Source: Puccinellia tenuiflora (taxonomy: Eukaryota; Streptophyta; Magnoliopsida; Poales; Poaceae). From it: DNA of 64,000 bases. The first letter of the stretch is position 1, and the number at the start of each line of letters is the position of its first letter. Both the position numbers and the translations under genes were made by a program. Shown here in pieces: positions 22,623 to 32,769 of the stretch. A model generated the notes under the pieces. That model saw nothing but the letters and a program-made list of their open reading frames with translations, was not told the origin of the DNA and searched no databases. The DNA is taken from positions 757,502-821,501 of the forward strand of contig QRDG01000405.1 in NCBI GenBank assembly GCA_012064385.1, given 5' to 3'.

Positions 22623-24126
22623 TCATGTAGGTCCTCCAGTGCCGAATTGTGGACAAAGGTTGTCTCTATGTCCATACTCATTACATAGAAAACATTGCCT
22701 AATTGGGCCACCGGCTTCAGATTCATCCATATCATTGTGGATGCGCTTAGACTGGCGTCTGCCTATATCTGTCCGCATTAGACTTGGGCCGGGGATGTAC
22801 TGCCTTTCACTAGGTATAACGGTGTTAAAGTTACCCATTGCTCAAAATCCATGCATCTCACCTGTCCAAGTATTCAAGATAGCTTCTGTCAAGTAGTAAG
22901 GAGACACAAAAGAGATTGCATCCATCCCTAGCAACCCGCAAGCAGCAAGAACATGTGAGCAAGGCAGGTGAATCAACTTTGGTTTGTTGCAAGTGCACTC
23001 ACAAGTTGGCCATTGTTCAAGACTAATTTTCACCTCATGCGTCCTCAACTCATTTCCACATTCAAACTTGTCAGTAGGTAAACGCACCTCAAACCTCCTT
23101 TCTTGATTTTCAATGGCGAGGACTGTGTGTGTCCTAGCCTTTTCCATCTTATCATTCATGTACCTCATAATCTTCTCACAATAAGGTGTGTTTGGTTGTT
23201 GATCATATGCATGTGAGCTTTCTGTCGTCTATCTCTAAAATAATTCAATGTGCCACGGAAAATACCCTCCACAATGGCAGCCAGTGGTAAAGCCCAGTTT
23301 CTTCTCAGCACAAAGTTATATGTTTCAGCCAGGTTTGTAGTCATGACGCCGTACCTAGCTCCATGTGTGTCGTGAAGCAAAGACCACCTCTCCAAAGGCT
23401 CGTGCTCTATCCACTGTTCAAAGTTTTTAATCAGTCTCCTAACCTTTCTCCTAGTACCGGGTGGGTCAAATCCTGGCAAATCACAAAGCCCAACATGATC
23501 AAGTATTACTGGGATTGCTCCTATTGCTTGCTGTGAAGCCACTTCTGTTGTGTGTGCTGCTACAGCTGCTTTTTGTGCCTCTCTCCTCAACCGTGCAAGT
23601 TTCATAGTAAAGTCATTCAAGTACCCACGAATAACATTGTATTTACATTCTTGGTTCTGCTTACATAGTTTTTTAATAGATTCATAAGACTCTTATGTCT
23701 GAACTGCGAATAAAAATTGTCTCCCAAATGGCGCATGCACCAACAGCTCTGCAAATCTAGCCATGGGGTTTGTTCCTCGGGACCAGGATTGGTCAATGCC
23801 TTAATCGCATTCAGTATACCTGCATGCCTGTCATGAAGGATGCACACATTCGGCTTATCATGCACGACAGCTATTTTCAACTGCCTGAAGAACCATAACC
23901 AACTTGTAGTGTTCTCACTCCCCACAAATGCAAATGCGAGTGGGATGACCTGGTTGTTCCCGTCCATACCAATGGTTGTCAAAATCTGACCCTTATACTT
24001 GCCAGTTAAAATGTGCCACCAACGCATATCACGGGTCAATAATGACTACAGGCTTCAATGCATACACTGAAAGACCAGAACACTTGATGCAGCACCTTAA
24101 CGGTTGGGAACTCTGGCATCAGAAAG
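22623..24126 (-). pseudogene. MULE-type transposase with SWIM zinc finger, 5'-truncated and frame-broken
   Basis: Readable blocks in order: LTGKYKGQILTTIGMDGNNQ and VGSENTTSWLWFFRQLK (MULE DDE core), VCILHDRHAGI (second acidic position), WSLLHDTHGARYGVMTTNLA with the conserved E just after (third), the SWIM finger CECTCNKPKLIHLPCSHVLA, and a C-terminal CCHC knuckle CFLCNEYGHRDNLC. Lesions: the first catalytic Asp position reads Gly (VGGTF), a stop and a frameshift precede LTGKYKG near 24015-24045, and another shift lies near 23620. The N-terminal part was removed at 24126 by the copia LTR. This copy is not active. Confidence 0.85.
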
Positions 24127-25620
24127 TGTTGGATGTCTACACAGGTTCGGAAAGGATCGTATGGGCTCCTAGAGGGGGGTGAATAGGTGCTACACCAAAT
24201 TTTAATTCTTTTAAGACTTTAGGCTTAAATCAAAGGTAAATTCTCTGGATATGCAACTACGGTGCATTTACCTATATGACAAGTAGCAACTATGACTAAG
24301 CAAGTAACACGATACAAGTAACAAGAAGGGTGGAAAGAGGTAACCGGTAAGGAAGCATGCAGAGACAAGGATGTATTCCCGAGTTCCTCCTTGTTAAGGG
24401 TATACGTCTCGTTGGAGGGGTGTGAGCTCGCCACAAAGGCCTACTCAACGCCACAAAGGCCTCACCCTATTCTCCGATGAACCTCGCCACAAAGGCTCGG
24501 TTCACCTTCCACTATCGGAGTCCTTCAAGGCGGAATCCGGAGCCCTTATAATATTTTTGGGGGACACACCCACAACTTAATCGGGGGCTCCCAAATCAAT
24601 ACAACAACTGAAACAATAACAATCAAAGTGAGTACAACCAAAACACCTAGGTTTTCCCAATGGAAACCCTAGGCACGAATCCCTCAAGTAAACGAGGGGG
24701 AAATGAGAAACCGGTTGGTGGAGATGTAGATCTTGGCCTTCTCCTTCAATCCTCCGAAGATCAACAAGTTTGAGTGGGTGGATTGAGAGATATAGTGCAT
24801 TTAAGCTTTGTAATTGAAGAGGAGAGAGAATCTGGATCGGGCGCCTTCAATGGGGAAGAAGGGGGCTTTAAATAGAGCCCCCCGAAATCCAACCGTTACG
24901 TGCAGAAAAACTGCACGGCGGTACTACCGCTAGGACAACGGTACTACCGCTATGGGTATCCAGCCCGGTACCCCGTGCAAACCGGTACCAGCGGCAACGG
25001 TACCCTTTGGGAGGTACCGCTGCCCCCAGGTGGCGATACTACCGGGGAGCTGCCGGTACTACCGCTGGACACTTAGCCACGGGGGCTAAGCTTTCCCAGC
25101 GGTAGAACATGGCACCTACCGCTGGGTATCGACGACACACCAGAGGCCAAAATGGAGCCAACGGTATGACCGGCGGTACGACCGGCGGTACCACCAGCGG
25201 TAGTACCGCTACTGACAGCGGTACTACCAGTAGGGCGCCGGTACTACCGCTGGGGACTTAGCCGCAGAGGGCTACAAAGAGTCCCAGCGGTAGAACGTGG
25301 CAGCTACCGATGGGGTACCGAAGGCATACCCGTAGCCAAAACTAGCCCAGCGGTACCTCTGACGGTAGCACCAGCGGTACTACCACTAGGGGCAGTACTG
25401 CTGGGCTGCGATAGCACAACTCCAGTTCGGGGCGGTACTACCGCTAAGGCCAGATTTGGCAGGCTGGGTCAGATATCAGGCCCTTATCTCTTCGCATCGA
25501 TTTCCTTTCTTCGAATCTGAAGTAAACTAAAAGGTCTGCAAATATACACACAAACATTAGTCCGATGTTGTGTGTTGTCATTAGACTCCAAAACGGATAT
25601 TGAGAAAAAATGCTCTTTCA
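24127..25620 (-). repeat. 3' LTR of a SIRE/Maximus-like copia element (1494 bp)
   Basis: On the minus strand it starts TGAAAGAGCA directly after a purine tract and ends ATCCAACA at 24127, so it has TG...CA ends. It lies across the broken MULE transposase. The matching 5' LTR is beyond the window. Lineage is inferred from the tract AAAAAGGGGGAGAT and LTR length. Confidence 0.75.
24910..25450. repeat. GGTACTACCGC-rich repeat cluster inside the copia LTR
   Basis: The palindrome-like motif CGGTACTACCGCT and variants (GGTACCGCTG, CGGTAGTACCGCTAC) recur about 15 times in 540 bp in both orientations. An almost repeated block of about 180 bp starts near 25065 and 25250. Confidence 0.8.
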
Positions 25621-25634
25621 ATCTCCCCCTTTTT
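25621..25634 (-). promoter_or_regulatory. Polypurine tract of the SIRE/Maximus-like copia
   Basis: The minus strand reads AAAAAGGGGGAGAT immediately before the 3' LTR, the usual form for this copia lineage. Confidence 0.75.
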
Positions 25635-26064
25635 GGAGTATGATGACAACACACAACGAAACGGTTCACAAAATATAGACGGGGCTCCCCCTAAAGCTAT
25701 GCATTATTTAAGTTTGCTTTTGAATGCAAAATGCATAACATTAGGATCAACGCTCCCCCTAGATTTTGTAGACCAAGATCACATATAAAAAATAATAGCA
25801 CGAGATATAGCAAAACACGCTACATAGGACAAAGTTAAGCTATTACACCACATAGTCTTGCACAAATAAAAGGTTCACATGGCTCACCCCATGAGTTCAA
25901 CGAAGTCAAATAAAGATAACTAGAAGCACAAGCAAAAAGAGGCAACGAAAACAAGCTTGTGCTCCCAAACCCATGCAACTCCCCGGATAGCTAATAGAAC
26001 TCTCTCCCCCTTTGGCATCATGACACCAAAAAGGGAGAGGCGATGCTAACGTCCCAAGTGGAAG
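25635..26064 (-). other. 3' untranslated internal DNA of the SIRE/Maximus-like copia
   Basis: AT-rich spacer with recurrent CTCCCCCT and TGATGACAACAC/CATGACACC motifs and no ORF of note. Confidence 0.55.
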
Positions 26065-26293
26065 TCACTCCTCGGAGTTAGACGCATTGGCGGGCTCACC
26101 ATCCTCATCACTCTCATCATCCTCATCATCTGCATCCTCAGATTCTTCGTCATCGACGTCTTCCTGAGCCTTGTTGCGGTAGGAGGTACCCGGAGCATCA
26201 TCACCACGGCTCCAAGGAGCACGAGAGGTGGCATCATCCTGAAACTCAAAATCCACCCACGAGCGACATGGATTGTCCTCGGTACCGGCCACC
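26065..26293 (-). pseudogene. Acidic C-terminus of the extra (env-like position) ORF of the copia element
   Basis: The minus-strand frame from the insertion site encodes NPCRSWVDFEFQDDATSRAP and then a strongly acidic tail (about 30 Asp/Glu in the last 45 residues), ending at 26065. Its upstream part continues on the far side of TE1 at 41442-41655. SIRE-type elements carry an additional ORF between pol and the 3' LTR. I see no membrane segment here, so an envelope role is not supported by sequence. Confidence 0.45.
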
Positions 26294-26298
26294 CAAGC

Positions 26299-26944
26299 TG
26301 TCGTGGTGGGTAGCACGGCATATCCATCAAAGACGGAAAAGAGTATGGGGCAGGCGACGATCGGATGCTCGCGCGGGATTGGGCAACAAACATGCAAACA
26401 CACGTCAGTTACCCAGGTTCGGGGCCCTCCTTGTGGAGGTAACACCCCTACGTCCTGCTCTTCTTGTTTCTATTGATTGATCACAGATCGAGCTACAAGG
26501 TTGCTCCTGGAGCTGTATGGCGGTGGTGCCGGCTAGAGAGGTCCAGCCGGCTAGAGGTGGAAGACGATGATCTACGTATCTGTGTGTCCTGTTCGACGTG
26601 CCTCGCGCAGGAGGCCCATGCATGCCTTATATAGGCAGCGTCTAGGGTTTTGGGTTACAAGGAGATTACACGATTGCCCCTATGACATCACTACTCTGGA
26701 GCCGGCTGGAGCTGTATCATCATTACATTGTAGCTGTAACGCCCGACAGGGGCTGGACGATCTGGGCCCATTAGTACGGACCGGTCGGTTGGTAGAGGCC
26801 GGCTGCTCTAGCCGGCCGTCCGCCTCCGGGTAGGCTAAGCGGCTTGCTTCATCCGGCGGGCTTCAGGCGGCACGTTGTAGCCGGCCCTTGCAATTCCTGA
26901 AGAAATGGACCTCTTAGGGATATCCGGGGTTCATATCCCCGACA
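26299..26944 (-). repeat. 3' LTR of TE1
   Basis: Differences from the 5' LTR are GTTCGACG versus GTTCGTCG, GTTTTGGG versus GTTTCGGG, and GACGATCT versus GACGGTCT. A TATA-like TATATAAGG reads on the minus strand at about 26626-26634. Confidence 0.95.
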
Positions 26945-26956
26945 CTAGCCCCCGAG
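26945..26956 (-). promoter_or_regulatory. Polypurine tract of TE1
   Basis: The minus strand reads CTCGGGGGCTAG next to the 3' LTR. The same motif abuts the 3' LTRs of TE2 (42310-42321) and, as CCCGGGGGCTAC, of TE3 (48836-48847). Confidence 0.8.
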
Positions 26957-27134
26957 ATCGTGGAGTCTTGCCGGCTTGCCGGGTAGACTTCTCGAGCTTC
27001 AATGTTTTGTTTGTCGATGTAGTTGAAGTCGTCCGGCTCGAGGCCTGCCGGTTAAGGTGATGGCGACCGGAGGCGGACCGTCCGGCTTGGGGTAGCCGGT
27101 CTCCGGTAGTCTGGATGTCTCGGGAATCGTGGGT

Positions 27135-27337
27135 CGTGGCATGCGTCAGCCACGTTTCGCCGCTTGGTCGTGATGGTTGTGCTCTGCCCGATGTCAGGGG
27201 CACGTCGCTTCAGTCTTCGGCGGACTGGATCGTTTGTGGCAACTGCTTGTTTAGTGGGATCGTCTGCGGACGGCACGGCCTGCCCGCGCCCCACGTGGCG
27301 CGTGGAGCGGTGCGGTTCCGCCTGCCCCGCTTTTAAA
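27135..27337 (+). promoter_or_regulatory. Promoter region of the TE1 antisense Transposase_28-type gene
   Basis: CGTGGCATGCGTCAGCCACG (27135-27154) is an inverted-repeat element with a CGTCA core. A TATA-like TTTTAAAG lies at 27331-27338, about 150 bp before the ATG at 27485. TE2 keeps both: the inverted repeat with ACGTCA at 42493-42512 and TTTAAAAG at 42689-42696, at nearly the same distances. Conservation between diverged elements supports function. Confidence 0.6.
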
Positions 27338-27484
27338 GGGGGAAAGAGGGGGGAAGGCTCAGAACTTTCGCTCCTCTCTCCCGCTTCGTCTTCTTCGCCA
27401 GTTCTTGCTCCTCTTGCTTCTTGCCGATTTCTCCGTCTCGTCACTCCCGTTTCCGCCTCCTTCACCACGGGCAACAGATCTTCA

Positions 27485-30400
27485 ATGGCGGGCACGGGTG
27501 CCTGGATGGGTTCCACCATCGACAATAAGTTCCTTCTGAAGCTTCACCGGAACGGGTCCATGGGGAAGAGCGGCGATGTGGAGGCTCGCGCCCCGCCCCC
27601 TGGAGAGATCTCGCCGCAGCCCAAACCGGACGAATTTGTCATGTTCTACACGCATGTGGAGCGGGGGTTGGGGCTCCCCGTCAGCTCGTTCTTCAACGAG
27701 TTTCTGCATTTTTACGGGCTGCAGCCTCACCATCTAGGGGCAAACTGCATCACGCAGTTGTCCTGCTTCGTCACGCTGTGCGAAGCGTATTTGGGCATTT
27801 GGCCCAGTATGGAGCTCTTCGGCATGTTCTTCTTCTTGCGGTCCCAGGTGTCCGCTGGGCTGCAACGGGACTGCGGCGGCGTCTCCATCAGCGCGAAGAG
27901 CACGCCATTCCCAAGATCCATCTGCCCGAATCCATCAAGAAGTGGCAGAATACATACTTCTATGTCAAGAACGCCACTGAGGTTGACCGGATCAAACTCC
28001 CCGCCTTCGCCAATACGCGTCCGGCGGACAGATCCTGGAGCCGGAAGCCGGCAGTCGACGAGAATCTGCAGGCCACCCTGTTCGCCCGCCTGGAGAAGCT
28101 GGTGGCGGACGGCCTGACGTCCAGGGACCTGACCATGGCCTGGACGACAAGGCGGATGTTCCCGCTGCAGGAGCGCTCGCACAAGATGTGCTTCTACTCC
28201 GGCGTCCGGGATCCCACTTGTGCTTCCTTGAACATCCCGACGCAGGAGGGATTAAGCGGGTGGGTTTCCCGTCTCATCACCGACAGGCTTGAGGATGATT
28301 GGGACTTCGGGCTCGATCCCTTCACCCGCTCGGACCGCGCTCCTGAGGTTAGCTTCCTCCTCATTTTGCTTTCGATTCCTTTTCTGGCTGCCGCCTGATC
28401 TAGCCGGCTTGCCGGGTAGCTTTGCGAGGTCCAGATGGTTGAAGATTTTGAAGTAGTCTTCGAGCCTGATGTCCAGGGTCCCCTTTCTGCGGCGCAGACG
28501 GCCATGCTGGAGGAGGATAGCGCCGCCGAGGAGCAGGCGGCGGGTGGAGGTGCGGACACTGCCGCTGGAGGCGAATCCGGCGGCGATGCCCGTGGCGTCG
28601 CGGGAACACGCGGCGACACCACCGAGTCGTCGGGTGGAGGTGCTGATGCCGGCGGCGATGATGGGGGCGATGATGTCGCCACCCGGACTGCAACGAGCCC
28701 GGCCCCTGCTGCCGGCGCCGACTCCGACTCGGCCGCCTACAGGGACGAGGACCTCGAGCATGACGATCCGCCTCCGGTTTCGTCGTCCCGTGGTAAGTCT
28801 TCTGGGCCCGGGGTCGCCGGGCAGGCTGACGATGTTGCGCGTGTCATAGTAGATCTCTCCACTGGCTCTGAACCGGACTCAGAGGGTTCTTCCTCCGTGC
28901 CAGCCTCCAAGCCGGCGATATCCACCCGCCGGACCAAGGAGCTGGAGGCGGCGGCGCGGAAGAAGGTGGTCCTTCCCCGGCGGACCGTGAAGGAGAGGCG
29001 GTCGAAGTCGGCCGCCGATGTCGATGCGAATATCGCGCCGCCCAAGCGGAAGGGCGCATTTGAGAAGCGAGGCGTGCATCCCGCCAAAAAGCGGGCTTCG
29101 ACGTCTTCCCGGCCTACCACGGGCGGCCTGTCGCCAGCCGGGAGAACGAGGGCGGAGACGTCTGAGACTGAGGCCAGGGCGGACGAGATCATGGCCGACG
29201 TCCGGGCTGAGGTCGGCGCCAGAATGGCGGAGGAGGAGGCCCAGACTGGTGGGGCCAAAAACGAGGTGATTGGTCCTGCTTTAGGTGGTGATTTTATTTA
29301 CGATTCGAATCCGGATGACTTGGAGAGGGAGTTTTATGCTCGGACGGCGCAGGCAGTCTTAGCCTTGGGAGCATCTGATGCTGATTTTACTGTGGAGCAG
29401 CTGCTGGCCTCGAGGGAGGACGAGGAGGGAACGAAGGCGGCGGACGCGGAGAGGACCGAACCCGCCGCCGGCAAGACCCGCGCCCAGGTGGTTAATCTTT
29501 CTCCTCCTTTTGTTCTTGGCTATGACTCGGGTATTGAGGATATGGAGAAGGCTATTTACGCGGAGCTGGCGCAGGCGGACTCGATCCGGGCGTCGATGGA
29601 TGCCCAGGCGGCTGCAAGGCAACCAGCGGCTGCCAAGGCGGCCGAGGAGAAGGCGGCAGCGGGCACGGAAGCCGGCGATTCCGCAAAGGCCTCTGCCGGG
29701 GCCAAGGTGGTGCCGGCTCGCACGGAGCGGCCGGTCGAGGACCCTGTCGTCCCGGCGAAAGGCGGCGATGTGCCTTCCGGAGGCGTGAAGCGCCCGTCCG
29801 ACGCCGTGCCCCCTCCCCCACCAAAGCGTACGAAGAGGAGGACGGCCAAGGCGCTGGGCTCGTGTGTCGGGTAAGTCCTTGTCTTGTGGTGGGAATCTTC
29901 GCAACTTGCACTCGATGGTGACGCCTTCCTTGTTTCGTAGGGCACCGCTCCCTATAGCGGAGACGGCAGTTGTCGCGGTAAAGGAGTCGGCCTCGGTGCC
30001 TGTCACCGAGGTCTCCGTGTCGCAGGCGGCTGATCCGCCTTCGGAGGCGAAGACGACGGAGGCGGCCAGCCGAGTGCTGGCGGAGGCGGCTGATCCGCCT
30101 TCGGAGGCGAAGACGACGGAGGCGGCCAGCCGAGTGCTGGAGGAGGCGGCCCCCCTTGTAGTCGACTTCAACCCTCCGGCTTCAGGTGGAGACGCCGAGA
30201 CGCCAGTGGGCGCTTTTCAGGTGGTTCCCCAGCCCGGCGTCGGGGCTGGGTATACCGCCTTCCCCACTCCTTCTTTGACTGTGGCCGTGACAGCCAAGGA
30301 TAAGGCCATCGCGGAAGCGACGGCCTCGCTCCCCGGCCCTCGCCAATCAACCTTGGTGTCTTCTCCGACGTACTCCGGACCGGTGCCGGCTCGGCCCGAC

Positions 30401-31689
30401 GCGTCGGGAAAATTTCCCCTCGCCGAACTGGCGGAGCGGGTGGCCAGGGAGAACTTGGCCAACGTGACATTGCTCTGCTCCTCCATGGAGCAAGGCCTTG
30501 CCGCGGCGAATAAGGAGGCGACATTGCTCAAGCGGGAGCTTGAGGCGGCCAAAGGTTTGGCTCCCTTTTTCTTTCCGCACTTTGTCTTGCCGTTCTGCCC
30601 TTTTCTCTTGCATGTCTTGGCTTGACGGTGACTTGATCTCCACAGGTGACTCCACCTCCCGCGCCGGCTTGGAGAAGCAACTGAAGGAGAAGGATGCCGC
30701 CTTGACCTCGTCCAAGGCCGATCTCCAAGCGGCGGAGAAGGCATTAGAAGAGCGCCGCCTCGAGGTCGTCCGGCTGGGCGAGGAGGCGGCGAAACTGCGG
30801 GAGGCCGAGCGTCGGAGGCAGAGCGAGGTCGAATCTCTCCGCGGGGACGCGGCCAAGCTGAAGGATCAACTGAAGGCTTCCGTCGAGAATAACGACGAGA
30901 TCGTCCGGGAGGCCAAGGCTCGCGAGCTTGAGCATGAACAGCTGGTGAGCGGCTTGGTCAAGGAGGTTGAGGGCGTAAACGAGCTGATCCTCGGTAAGTG
31001 AGGTCTTCTTTCTCCTTGGTTTCTTGCTTTAGGTCTTCTACTCGGCCTTACTGGTTTGAACTGCAGGCCTCTATCCCGAGGTGGATGCGCAACTCCAACA
31101 AGATGCTGCCTCGGCTCACTCTCGACCGGAGTCTTCTGGTGCCGCTGCCGGGTCTGCTCCGACTACCGCTTCCCGTCTTCTGCGACTCGGCCAGGAATTC
31201 AAGCGGCTAAAGGAAGCGGCTGAGGGCGTGCTTGAGAACCTGTGGCCGGACACTCCCTTGCCGGCTACTCTCCACGATTTATGCGCCCGGCTCGAAGGAG
31301 CGCCTGCCGGCATCAATGATCAAGTGGAGATGGCGGCGCGCGGAGGTTCCGACATGGCCCTAGCCGTGGTGAAGTCATGGTACCCTGGTCTGCAGACGAG
31401 CAGGCTGATGGACGGCTTCCGCGACGGGACGTCCTTCGCGAGCTTGCGTCCAGAAATTGCCGAGGCTTCCAAGCGGATTGCCGAGGCGGTTGAATTGACG
31501 ACGCTGGTACCTGCCGAGCCATCTTCGACGCCGAAGCCGACTGAAGATGCTGGAGCCGGCGACACTGCTGCCGCTACTGACGCCGCCTACCATTTGATTC
31601 GTTCATCTCCCCGGGATGCCGGGTGTAATTGTTATTCTGTGCCGTTAACTGCCTTGTTATCTTGGACAACTTTTAAGGTCATCATGTAA
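27485..31689 (+). CDS. TE1 antisense gene: Transposase_28-type N-domain plus coiled-coil protein, five exons
   Basis: Exons 27485-28347, 28420-29870, 29941-30554, 30646-30993 and 31067-31689 are joined by four GT-AG introns of 70-91 nt, and every junction keeps frame. Residues about 49-120 (FYTHVERGLGLPVSSFFNEF then FYGLQPHHLGANC, LCEAYLGIWPSMELFGMFF) match the family known as putative gypsy-type transposon (Transposase_28). The middle is acidic and Ala/Ser-rich with a short basic patch; exons 3-4 give long heptad-like helices (KQLKEKDAALTSSKADLQAA). Exon 3 holds an exact 60-bp tandem duplication (30026-30145). One missing base near 27908, absent in TE2, shifts the frame in exon 1, so this copy is probably broken. 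It runs opposite to gag-pol, and its molecular role is unknown. Confidence 0.8.
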
Positions 31690-31889
31690 AAATTTGCTAT
31701 TCTGCTTCCTGCCATGGTCTGTCATCGTGAGTGTCTTTTCTCTGTGACTGCTGGGCCTCTGTGCTATAATTCGTGCTTGTTTTTGGTGATGATTATCACC
31801 ATCCCTAGCCCCCGAATTTTGGGCCGGCTTGAGCATCTAGCCGGGTCGAAATTTTACGTTTCCTGCTTATCGCTTGTCTTCTGTCGTCG

Positions 31890-32540
31890 TTATATCGTGC
31901 AGCCCCCGAGTCCGTGACTTGGGGTGATTTTAGATATACGTCCGGGTCTGAGCAGCCGGCTTGCCGGGTGCTCAGCCCCCGGGAATCTTTTTGCCGGCTG
32001 GCGGCTTGGCAGCCCCCGAGTCCGTGACTCGGGGTGATTTTTATATATTCATCCGGGTCTGGGCAGCCGGCTTGGCGGGTGCGCAGCCCCCGGGTATCTT
32101 TTGCCGGCTGACGGCTTCGCAGCCCCCGAGTCCATGACTCGGGGTGTTTTTATGTTCGTCCGGGTCTGGGCAGCCGCCTTGGCGGGTGCGCAGCCCCCGG
32201 GTATCTTTTGCCGGCTGACGGCTTCGCAGCCCCCGAGTCCATGACTCGGGGTGATTTTTATATTTTCATCGGGTCTGGGCAGCCGGCTTGGCGGGTGCGC
32301 AGCCCCCGGGTATCTTTTGCCGGCTGACGGCTTCGCAGCCCCCGAGTCCATGACTCGGGGTGTTTTTATGTTCGTCCGGGTCTGGGCAGCCGCCTTGGCG
32401 GGTGCGCAGCCCCCGGGTATCTTTTGCCGGCTGACGGCTTCGCAGCCCCCGAGTCCGTGACTCGGGGTGTTTTTTATGTTCATCCGGGTCTGGGCAGCCG
32501 CCTTGGCGGGTGCGCAGCCCCCGGGTATCTTTTGCCGGCT
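31890..32540. repeat. ~108-bp tandem array, six units, carrying PPT-like decamers
   Basis: AGCCCCCGAG occurs at 31901, 32011, 32121, 32228, 32337 and 32443 (periods 106-110). Each unit also has AGCCCCCGGG about 75 bp on. The first motif sits in CCCCGAGTCC(A/G)TGACTCGGGG, an 8-bp-stem hairpin. The decamers equal the complement of the element's own polypurine tract. The array lies between the two antisense genes. Confidence 0.9.
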
Positions 32541-32669
32541 TGGGCTTGTCTCCTTGGCTTCCGCGCGTGGACCCGGTTGCAGTTACTGAAGGGTCCCGTC
32601 AACTGTTTCGTCGCCACGTGTAGATCGTGGGATCGTGGGCGACGGTTGGGTCTCCCACGTTGTCCCTTG

Positions 32670-32683
32670 TTTGTGTTATAAAG
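32670..32683 (+). promoter_or_regulatory. TATA box of the TE1 AT-hook/B3 gene
   Basis: TGTGTTATAAAGCT lies about 95 bp before the ATG at 32770 and is followed by a pyrimidine-rich leader of TTCTTC repeats. Confidence 0.6.
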
Positions 32684-32769
32684 CTTCACAGTTTTCCTTC
32701 TTCTTCTTCACTCGCGCTTCTTCGCTCCCTCTTCGCCTTCCTCGTCTCATTTCCTTGCGCATCTCAGCC

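Noticed and set aside
32049..32483. 144-codon minus ORF across the 108-bp array
   Set aside because: Periodic translation of a tandem repeat; no start context or domain.
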